The notes below the pieces were generated by a model, which had not been told where the DNA came from, did no database searches, and saw only the letters and a list, made by a program, of their open reading frames with translations. Made by a program: the position numbers and the translations under genes. A DNA stretch of 12,763 bases, from NCBI GenBank assembly GCA_937926105.1, contig CALANS010000198.1:1-12763 (forward strand). The letters are read 5' to 3'. Shown here in pieces: positions 7,187-12,763 of this stretch; the stretch's first letter is position 1, and every line of letters begins with the position of its first letter. The stretch comes from an uncultured Actinomycetes bacterium. Lineage in GTDB: Bacteria; Actinomycetota; Actinomycetes; Mycobacteriales; Nakamurellaceae.

Positions 7187-8856
7187 GACGCGCCCTCCGG
7201 TGTTCCGCCCAGTAGCACCGGGGTCAAGTCGCTCTCCGCGACGACGTCGAGCGCCTCGCGGTAGCCGGCGTCGGCGTGCCGGATCACGCCGATGCCGGGG
7301 TCGGTCGTCAGGACCCGACGGAGTTTGTCGGCGCATTCGTCCGTACCGTCGATCACGAGGGTGACTCCGGCGGAGATCGTTCCGCCCATGCCGCTGCCGC
7401 CGCCTTGGTGCACGGCGACGAGTTCGGCTCCACCCGAGGCATTGAGCAAGGCGTTCAGGATCGGCCAGTCGGCGATGGCGTCGCTTCCGTCGAGCATCCC
7501 TTCGGTCTCGCGGGTGGGTTGTGTCACCGCACCGGTGTCCAAGTGGTCGCGCGTCAGGGTCACCGGCGCGGTCACCTGGCCGCTGCGGACCATCTCGTTG
7601 ACCATCAGCCCGAACTGCAACCGCTGCCCGTAGCCGAACCAGGAGCTGCGTGCCGGTAGGCCCTGGTGGGGCACGGCGGTCCGGGCGACCTCGATCCAGC
7701 CGGTGATGGTGGAATCGTCGGCGAATTCGGTGAGGATCGCGTCGTCGATGCGACGGATGTCCGCTGGATCGCCCGACAGCGCCACCCAGCGGACGGGGCC
7801 CTTTCCGCGGCAGAAGCTGGGACGAATGTAGGCCTTGACGAAACCGTCGAAGTCGTTGGCGCGCTTGTATCCTGCCCGTTCCGCCTGCAGCCGGATTGCG
7901 TTTCCGTACTCGAACACCACGGCCCCGGCGTCCTGCGCGGCCACCATCGCTTCGACGTGTCGCGCGACGGTGGCGTAGGCCAGTTCCTCATAATGCTTCG
8001 GGTCGTCACGACGCATGGTCTCGACCTCCGCGGCGGTCAACCCCACCGGCACGTAGCCGTCGCGCATGTCGTGTGCGGAGGTCTGATCCGTGACGACGTC
8101 CGGGTGCACGTCCGACGCGAGTATCGAGGGAAGCACCTCGGCGGCATTGCCCTGCAGGCCGATGGACAGACCGCGCCGCTCGGACATGGCTTCCCGTGCC
8201 CACTCGAGGGCTTCGTCCAGATCCGTGGCGCGGCGATCGAGATACCCGGACTCGATGCGCTTGTCGATCTTGGCGTCGTCGAATTCGACGACAAGGGCGA
8301 CGGCGCCATGCAACTTGATCGCCAAGGGCTGTGCGGCGCTCATGCCGCCTAAGCCGGCTGTGACGACGAGACGTCCCTGCAGCGACCCGTCGAAATGCCG
8401 ATGCGCTACCGCTGTAAAGGTCTCGTAGGTCGTCTGGACGATGCCCTGCTGCCCGATGTATTGCCAGGCTCCCGCCGTGTATTGGCCGTAGGAGATCAGT
8501 CCACGATCGCGCAAGTCGAAGAAGGTCTCCCAATCGGCATAGTTGCCGACGAGGTTCGCGTTCGCGATCAGCACCCGTGGGCTGTGCGCCGCGGTCCGGA
8601 ATCGCGCGACGGGCTTGCCGGACTGCACGACCAGCGTCTCGTCGTCATGCAAGTCTTTCAGCGCCGCGACGATCGCGTGAAAACTGGGCCAGTTCCGTGC
8701 CGCCTGGCCACTGGCCGCGTAGATGATCAGGTCCCGCGGGCGCTCCCCATTGTGGACTGTGTTTTCCAGCATGCGCAGGATTGCCTCCTGCCGCCAGCCC
8801 CGGCACCGCAGCTCGCTGCCCGTCGCGGGTCTGACTTCGATCGGTCCTGTGTTCAT
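7183..8856 (-). CDS. Urocanase-family hydratase, divergent, probably altered substrate
   Basis: This 557-residue protein has the full length of NAD-dependent urocanases (HutU), which hydrate urocanate to imidazolone propionate. The fold is clear throughout: DETLVVQSGKPV, PRVLIANANLV, NAD-binding VVTAGLGGMSAAQPLA (about residues 164-179), VEFDDAKIDKRIESGYLD, RETEGMLDGSDAIADWPILN and GVIRHADAGY. Several normally invariant sites differ. The signature FQGLPARICW reads HQGLPARSSW (397-406), so the active-site Cys is Ser405. GGIGRAARNW reads AASGQAARNW. YGQMTAGSWIYIG reads YGQYTAGAWQYIG. HHGGG reads VHQGGG. The start is ATG at 8856 with GAGGAA seven bases upstream, and the stop overlaps the next start. 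I infer a substrate other than plain urocanate, for example an N-methyl, thio or otherwise modified analogue. A damaged or slow enzyme is the alternative. I gave no hutU symbol for this reason. Confidence 0.88.
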   Translation of the reverse strand: MNTGPIEVRPATGSELRCRGWRQEAILRMLENTVHNGERPRDLIIYAASGQAARNWPSFHAIVAALKDLHDDETLVVQSGKPVARFRTAAHSPRVLIANANLVGNYADWETFFDLRDRGLISYGQYTAGAWQYIGQQGIVQTTYETFTAVAHRHFDGSLQGRLVVTAGLGGMSAAQPLAIKLHGAVALVVEFDDAKIDKRIESGYLDRRATDLDEALEWAREAMSERRGLSIGLQGNAAEVLPSILASDVHPDVVTDQTSAHDMRDGYVPVGLTAAEVETMRRDDPKHYEELAYATVARHVEAMVAAQDAGAVVFEYGNAIRLQAERAGYKRANDFDGFVKAYIRPSFCRGKGPVRWVALSGDPADIRRIDDAILTEFADDSTITGWIEVARTAVPHQGLPARSSWFGYGQRLQFGLMVNEMVRSGQVTAPVTLTRDHLDTGAVTQPTRETEGMLDGSDAIADWPILNALLNASGGAELVAVHQGGGSGMGGTISAGVTLVIDGTDECADKLRRVLTTDPGIGVIRHADAGYREALDVVAESDLTPVLLGGTPEGAS

Positions 8857-8867
8857 GACGTCGTTCC

Positions 8868-10145
8868 TCACTTGTAGAGCAGCGATGGGATCGCTTGGGA
8901 CCGTGTCGAGGACACCGGGGATGACGAACTGTGTGCGAGATGGCCGGCGGTGATGACGGAATCCACGAGGTTGGTGCCGAACTGGTTGATCACGAGTTCG
9001 TGGCTCGGCACAGACCACACGACCAGGTCCGCTCGTTTCCCGGGCGCGATACTTCCGATCCGGTCGGCACGTCCCAGCGACGCCGCGGCATTGATGGTGG
9101 CCGCGTGCCAGATCTCCGCGTAGCTGAGCCGGTACAGCCGGGCCGCGGCCTGCATGGCCGTCTGCATGGACAGGTTGGGGCTGGATCCCGGGTTGTAGTC
9201 CGTGGCGAGGGCCACCAGCGCGCCGGCATCGACCAACGATCGAAATCGCTCGGCGAGCCAGGGCTGCGGCGCATTCGTCCATCCGCTCGCGGAGGGCTGC
9301 TTGACCAGGGAGAAGGTGTGGTAACTGACCGTGGGCAAGATGATGGCGGCCGTCGCTGCGCCGGCCAGCGCGGAGATTCCACGGTCCGACACGTACTCCA
9401 GGTGGTCGGCTGAGAACGCGCCGGCTTCGGCGGCGAATTCGGCGCCGGCCAGTGGCCCGGTCTGGTCGGCGTGGACCCGGAGGCCGAACCCGTGGTCGCT
9501 CGCGGCCGTCGCGATCCGGAGGCACTCCGCCACGGTGAATCCGGTCGGGTCGCAGCACACGTCGCAGAACTCGGCCAGCGGTCGGGCGGCCGCCATCGTG
9601 TCGATGACTTCGTCGACGAACGCGGCGTGCCTCTCGCGACCCGGGCTGACGTGCGCGCCCAGGTACGTGGGCACAACTGTCAGGCTGTGTCGCGCCCGGC
9701 CGACCGCCTCCAGTAGGCGGACTTCGTCACGAGCGGTTTCCCCATAGCCGGATTTCACTTCGGCCGTGGTCGTCCCGTGTGCCAGCATCACGTCGAGTCG
9801 ACGGGTGATTCCTTCGGTCAGCTCCGCTGTGGTCAGCGCCCCGGTCGCCCGCCTCGATACGCTCACTCCGCGTTCGATGGAACTGTCCGGCTCAATGCCG
9901 AGTACGGCGGCCTCCCACTCGACGTGACGGGTGCCGCCGTGCACCAGGTGCGTGTGTGGGTCGATGAGCCCAGGGCTCACCAAACGTCCTGTCGCCGTGA
10001 TGGTTTCGCGGCCGACGTAGCGGTTGTCCAGGTCCTGGGTCGGTCCGACAGCGACGATCGTCCCTCCGTCGACGGCCACCGAACCGTGCGGGAGCACCTG
10101 CATTGACGACATGCTCGACCCACGTGCGCCGGCGTCGCCGGGCAC
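8868..10145 (-). CDS. Imidazolonepropionase-like (HutI-family) amidohydrolase
   Basis: This is a metal-dependent amidohydrolase of the HutI type, which opens the imidazolone ring to N-formimino-glutamate in histidine breakdown. Numbered from the GTG at 10145 (425 residues), the metal-site residues are His64 and His66 (DPHTHLVHGG), His225 (RVHADQ) and Asp316 (LATDYNPGSSPN). His165 (YLGAHVSP), EVKSGYG and SADHLEY also match HutI. Departures include loss of the usual SY...GGGI loop after the HxH motif (here PDSSIERGVSVSRR). There is also roughly a dozen extra residues before DAGALVALATD, and a Ser-rich C-terminal tail. The annotated start is the outermost conventional codon, but it has a poor Shine-Dalgarno and would remove the first beta strand; see the extension at 10146-10217. 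The stop lies 11 bases before the urocanase-homologue start. It is first in the operon and divergent from an IclR regulator. Confidence 0.85.
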   Translation of the reverse strand: MPGDAGARGSSMSSMQVLPHGSVAVDGGTIVAVGPTQDLDNRYVGRETITATGRLVSPGLIDPHTHLVHGGTRHVEWEAAVLGIEPDSSIERGVSVSRRATGALTTAELTEGITRRLDVMLAHGTTTAEVKSGYGETARDEVRLLEAVGRARHSLTVVPTYLGAHVSPGRERHAAFVDEVIDTMAAARPLAEFCDVCCDPTGFTVAECLRIATAASDHGFGLRVHADQTGPLAGAEFAAEAGAFSADHLEYVSDRGISALAGAATAAIILPTVSYHTFSLVKQPSASGWTNAPQPWLAERFRSLVDAGALVALATDYNPGSSPNLSMQTAMQAAARLYRLSYAEIWHAATINAAASLGRADRIGSIAPGKRADLVVWSVPSHELVINQFGTNLVDSVITAGHLAHSSSSPVSSTRSQAIPSLLYK

Positions 10146-10217
10146 GTGGCAGGTGACGACCTCGCTCGCGTCTCGGACGAGCAGGTCGACGGTCGTGGGA
10201 CCTTGCGAACTGGACAG
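10146..10217 (-). other. Probable N-terminal extension of the HutI-like gene from a CTG codon
   Basis: The HutI frame stays open upstream of the GTG for 36 sense codons, to a TAA. It contains no ATG, GTG or TTG there. It nevertheless encodes TVDLLVRDASEVVTC, which looks like the first beta strand of a HutI-type amidohydrolase. A CTG at 10217 has a consensus GGAGG (10223-10227) five bases before it and would give a 449-residue protein with the metal His pair at 88/90. That is close to the 80/82 I recall for Bacillus subtilis HutI. An ATG at 10236 is in a different frame. Confidence 0.5.
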
Positions 10218-10286
10218 CGCGACCTCCGCGTGACATGGTTAAAATGAAAACCGGTTGTTGACAGATGAAAGCACACGGAGGCCGAC
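10218..10286. promoter_or_regulatory. Divergent control region between HutI-like gene and iclR-type regulator
   Basis: These roughly 70 bases separate two outward-facing transcription units and are AT-rich for this DNA, as expected for promoters. There is a perfect palindrome AACCGGTT at 10249-10256, and GGTT at 10237-10240 forms a looser inverted pair with AACC at 10249-10252. IclR-family proteins commonly bind such sites next to their own gene, so this is the best operator candidate. A plus-strand GGAGG (10277-10281) serves the regulator, and a minus-strand GGAGG (10223-10227) serves the HutI-like gene. I could not fix convincing -35/-10 pairs on either strand. Confidence 0.45.
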
Positions 10287-11006
10287 GTGGCAACACCTCA
10301 GCAGAACCACGAGGCGCCGAAGCAGGGGTCCACGAGATCGGTGGAACGTGCGTTGACGCTTCTGGTGGGAGTGGCCACCAACAACGGCATCAACCTCGTC
10401 GAGCTCGCACGCAACTCGGGCCTGTCGCCGGCGACCGCACTGCGGTTGCTGCGAACGTTGGAGGCCGCCGACTTCATCCGTCGCGACGAGGCCGGGGCCT
10501 ATTTCGGCGCGAGCAAGCTCGTCCAGATAGCCGTCAACTCAATGAACAACAACCCGCTGTACCGGATCGCAGAGCCCCACCTGGAGGAGCTGCGGAACGA
10601 GTTCGACGAGACGTCCTACCTCGGCGTCCCCGGCCCGAGGGAGACGGTCCTCTACGCCCGTCTCGCCGAGGCCGGCCGGGCAATCCGGCATCAGGCGTGG
10701 CTCGGACAAACGGTCCCGTTGGTCGGCACGGCGATCGGAAGCGCACTGCAGGGATCGGTCGACGGTTCCGGCTTCGTCTTGCAGCGACAGACGATCGAGG
10801 ATGACGTCACCGCGATCGCCGCGCCGATCAGGTGGATCGACGGCACCATCGCGGGAGCCATCAGTGTGGTCGGTCCGAGCTACCGCATCGACGACGCTCG
10901 CGCCGCGGAGATCGGGGCGAGCGTCGCCCGGCATGCCGCGCTGCTGCGCGCGGAACTCAGCGGCACGGACTCGCCGGCGAATCCGGTCGATGCCCATGTC
11001 TCGTAA
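10287..11006 (+). CDS. IclR-family transcriptional regulator
   Basis: This 239-residue regulator has a winged helix-turn-helix at residues 16-80: STRSVERALTLLVGV, then LVELARNSGLSPATALRLLR as the recognition helix region, then the wing. The effector-binding domain follows (about 90-230), with YRIAEPHLEELRNEFDETSY, VPLVGTAIGSALQG and the late AAPIRWIDGTIAGAISVVGPS strands. Both domains are typical of IclR proteins, which act as dimers and respond to small carboxylic acids or aromatic compounds. The start is GTG with GGAGG five bases upstream. It is divergent from the catabolic operon and 122 bases ahead of an M20 gene on the same strand. It therefore probably controls both directions from the shared intergenic region. 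The effector is likely a pathway substrate or intermediate. Activator or repressor mode cannot be told from the sequence. Confidence 0.9.
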   Translation: MATPQQNHEAPKQGSTRSVERALTLLVGVATNNGINLVELARNSGLSPATALRLLRTLEAADFIRRDEAGAYFGASKLVQIAVNSMNNNPLYRIAEPHLEELRNEFDETSYLGVPGPRETVLYARLAEAGRAIRHQAWLGQTVPLVGTAIGSALQGSVDGSGFVLQRQTIEDDVTAIAAPIRWIDGTIAGAISVVGPSYRIDDARAAEIGASVARHAALLRAELSGTDSPANPVDAHVS

Positions 11007-11017
11007 CAGCCCGACAT

Positions 11018-11071
11018 CCGCACCGGACGGCCCTGTGCCCACGACCGCATCGGGCGGCCCGCTGCCCGTGA
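11018..11071 (+). repeat. Imperfect tandem repeat, 2 x 27 bases
   Basis: Two adjacent 27-base units (11018-11044 and 11045-11071) match at 21 of 27 positions by eye. They lie between the regulator stop and the first M20 start. The unit is a multiple of three. It falls in an overlapping 51-codon open frame (ATG at 10996, stop at 11151), where it reads as two nine-residue copies, but no function is evident. Confidence 0.6.
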
Positions 11072-11128
11072 CCGAATATTTCGACGCATGCCGAAGGCGC
11101 AGCGTTCACTCGGGTGAAAGGAGACGAC

Positions 11129-12346
11129 ATGGCCTCGGAAGTCGCCGATAGTGTCGATAACGTCGCCGCTCGGCAGGTGCTTGCCTACCTCGCCGAGCAC
11201 GAGGACGAACATGTGGCTTTCCTGTCCGATTTCTTGCGGATTCGTAGCGTCTGGGGGCGCGGGCCGGAGTTGACGCAGGCGGCGGGGATGCTTGCCGAGA
11301 GCCTGCGAAGCGTCGGCGTTCCTGCAGATTTGACGCGCTGCGGAACCGACGGGATGCGCAACGTCCAGGCCGCGTTCGGCCCGGCGACCGGCGACGGGTT
11401 GATCTTCAACGGCCACATGGAGGTCTACCCTCCGTCGACGTCGTGGACGCGAGACCCGTTCGGCGGTGAGGTGGACTCCGGACGCATCTACGGGGTGGGC
11501 GTCTCGGACATGAAGGCCGGCACCGTGGCGATGACGATGGCCGTCAATGCTTTGGCCGCCACCGGTTTTCAGCCGGCACGCGCCATCACGATCTTGGCCG
11601 TCCCGAATCATTACGAGGGCGGCGAGGGGACTCGTCAGGCGCTTCGCGATGGGCTGGACGCGCGGTTCGCGATCAATTGCGAGCCGAGTGACATGAAGGT
11701 GCTCGACGGCCAGCGCGGAATCGCGTACGTGCACGCCCGGGTCCGGGGCCGCGCGTCGCACACCACGGCCTTGGACGTCGGGGTCAACGCGATCGAGCGG
11801 GCCACCCGATTCATCCGCGAGGCGTTGGACGCTCCCATCACCGATCGCGACGGCGCCACGGTTGACGCCACGAAGGTGTGCAACGTCGCGCAGATCTCGG
11901 GCGGGGTGGTGCACAACCTGGTGCCGGAGTTCTGTGACGTCACTTTCGACGTCCGCTTTCCGCCCGAGCAGGACGACCAATGCGTGCTTCGGGATTTCCG
12001 GGCGGCGATCGATCGAGCGCTGAGCGACCATGACGAGTTCCCGGTCGAGCTGTCGCTCGAGGACACGTGCGCGAAGAACCCGCGAAGTTCGTTGCGAATC
12101 CCGGCGGACGCCACCATCTTGTCCACGTTGGAACGCGCGCACCGGTATTCGGCCCACGCCGACCCAGGCCGCGATTTCCACAAGGCGTGGCCCGATACGC
12201 CGATCTTCTGGGAGGCGGGCATCGAGGCCGCCACGTACGGTCCCGGGTCGATGGACTGTTACTGGGATGACGAATCGGTGTCGATCGAGGACTATCTCAC
12301 TGCTATCCGCACGTACGCCATCGCGGCGCTCGAGTTGACGGCCTGA
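11129..12346 (+). CDS. M20-family peptidase/deacylase homologue with altered metal site
   Basis: This 405-residue protein has the M20 (ArgE/DapE/carboxypeptidase G2) two-domain layout. The catalytic domain is split around a dimerisation domain, which starts near GIAYVHARVRGRASHTTALD (residues 197-216) and carries the trans-acting His211. Metal-site motifs are only partly kept. GHMEVYP (95-101) has His96 but Glu98 where Asp is usual. Asp127 in VSDMKAG is kept. The usual catalytic Glu-Glu pair reads Tyr162-Glu163 (NHYEGGEGT). Glu185 in CEPSD is kept. The C-terminal His expected after GPG is Tyr or Trp (GPGSMDCYWDDESV, 371-384). AAAGGAG lies five bases before the ATG; a GTG at 11114 is an alternative start with a poorer context. 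It may hydrolyse an N-acyl or carbamoyl amino acid at the end of the pathway, or have a changed chemistry. The substrate is unknown. Confidence 0.85.
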   Translation: MASEVADSVDNVAARQVLAYLAEHEDEHVAFLSDFLRIRSVWGRGPELTQAAGMLAESLRSVGVPADLTRCGTDGMRNVQAAFGPATGDGLIFNGHMEVYPPSTSWTRDPFGGEVDSGRIYGVGVSDMKAGTVAMTMAVNALAATGFQPARAITILAVPNHYEGGEGTRQALRDGLDARFAINCEPSDMKVLDGQRGIAYVHARVRGRASHTTALDVGVNAIERATRFIREALDAPITDRDGATVDATKVCNVAQISGGVVHNLVPEFCDVTFDVRFPPEQDDQCVLRDFRAAIDRALSDHDEFPVELSLEDTCAKNPRSSLRIPADATILSTLERAHRYSAHADPGRDFHKAWPDTPIFWEAGIEAATYGPGSMDCYWDDESVSIEDYLTAIRTYAIAALELTA

Positions 12347-12362
12347 TCGGAGGAAGTGCTTC

Positions 12363-12763
12363 ATGGTGACGGACACCCCTGATCTCGACGTGGCTCGCGC
12401 CGCCGGGACGGATGCTGCTCAAGACCTCATCGACGTCGTGCAGGTGTGTCGCGACCTCATCCGGTTCGACACGTCCAATCCTGGCCAGCTGGAACGGCCC
12501 GCCGCCGAATATGTCGCTTCGCGGATTGCCGACTGCGGACTGGAGCCGACGCTTCTGGAGAACGCACCGGGACGGACTAACGTGGTCGTCCGTGTCGCCG
12601 GTGAGGATTCGACGCTGCCCGCCATGCTGGTGCATAGCCATCTCGACACGGTTCCCGCTGTGGCGGACGAGTGGACGCACCACCCGCTGAGTGGCGAGAT
12701 CGTCGACGGCCAGATCTGGGGTCGCGGTGCGGTCGACATGAAGAACGCCGTCGCCATGTACCT
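12363..12763 (+). CDS. M20-family metallohydrolase, 5' part (continues past window)
   Basis: The first 133 codons of a second M20 hydrolase are visible. The catalytic-domain start is clear: DLIRFDTSNP (about residues 36-45), LVHSHLDTVPA with metal His and Asp in the canonical HxDxVP form, then WTHHPLSGEIVDGQIWGRGA followed by VDMKNAVAMYL with the bridging metal Asp. Unlike the preceding M20 gene, these motifs are standard. It begins 16 bases after the preceding stop, with GGAGGAAG at 12349-12356 as Shine-Dalgarno; a GTG directly after the ATG is an alternative. The two M20 genes are surely co-transcribed. Because M20 enzymes dimerise and share a His across the interface, the pair could act as partners or in successive steps. 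Family members include acetylornithine deacetylase, succinyl-diaminopimelate desuccinylase and N-carbamoyl or acyl amino acid hydrolases. Confidence 0.88.
   Translation, partial: MVTDTPDLDVARAAGTDAAQDLIDVVQVCRDLIRFDTSNPGQLERPAAEYVASRIADCGLEPTLLENAPGRTNVVVRVAGEDSTLPAMLVHSHLDTVPAVADEWTHHPLSGEIVDGQIWGRGAVDMKNAVAMY

Noticed and set aside
7183..9558. A 791-codon version of the urocanase homologue
   Set aside because: The extra 234 codons are mostly an out-of-frame reading of the HutI-like gene; ATG at 8856 with GAGGAA gives the family length.
7183..10145. Calling this a standard histidine-utilisation (hut) operon
   Set aside because: No hutH, hutF or hutG is visible, and both hut-like enzymes deviate at normally conserved positions, so the standard label would overstate what the sequence shows.
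10258..10263. Perfect TTGACA as -35 box of the regulator gene
   Set aside because: Only about 24 bases remain before the start codon, with the Shine-Dalgarno inside them and no -10 at proper spacing.
10996..11151. Possible 51-residue small protein overlapping the regulator end and the M20 start
   Set aside because: No clear Shine-Dalgarno, Arg-rich tail typical of out-of-frame reading and no family resemblance; kept only as context for the tandem repeat.
10880..12376. A 498-codon open frame on the minus strand
   Set aside because: It is antisense to the well-supported regulator and M20 genes, is Arg/Val/His-rich and resembles no family; such shadows are common in GC-rich DNA.

Overview
The window looks like chromosome from a high-GC Gram-positive bacterium (Actinomycetota). 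The grounds are strong G/C bias at third codon positions, frequent GTG starts, tightly overlapping genes and a Ser-rich lipoprotein. I cannot name a genus from the sequence alone.

Layout. (1) Positions 1-1724, plus strand: the 3' end of a KDPG aldolase gene, an overlapping 2-keto-3-deoxygluconate-type sugar kinase and a RidA-family enamine/imine deaminase. This block has more A/T-ending codons than the rest, most clearly in ridA. (2) Positions 1725-2089: no intact gene, but a minus-strand open stretch with coding-like codon use and no start codon, probably a gene remnant. (3) Positions 2090 to about 10217, minus strand: a seven-gene run that reads as one operon. Its order in the direction of transcription is HutI-like amidohydrolase, urocanase homologue, CaiB-type CoA-transferase, acyl-CoA dehydrogenase, then a NitT/TauT/SsuABC-type importer (lipoprotein, permease, ATPase). 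Spacing is short or overlapping throughout. (4) A short divergent intergenic region. (5) Positions 10287-12763, plus strand: an IclR-family regulator, a complete M20-family protein and the 5' part of a second M20 hydrolase.

Working together. Blocks 3-5 look like a self-contained catabolic cluster with its own importer and regulator. HutU and HutI homologues are present, but histidine ammonia-lyase, HutF and HutG are not in view. Both homologues depart from their families at positions normally conserved: the urocanase active-site Cys is Ser, and the HutI Gly-rich loop is gone. The CoA-transferase and acyl-CoA dehydrogenase sit directly downstream. My inference is a route for an imidazole-type acid. 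A saturated side chain (for example imidazolepropionate or a modified analogue) would be activated to a CoA thioester and desaturated to a urocanoyl-type product. That product would then be hydrated by the HutU homologue, ring-opened by the HutI homologue, and possibly finished by M20 amidohydrolases. The first block (kinase, aldolase, RidA) is a separate sugar-acid pathway end.
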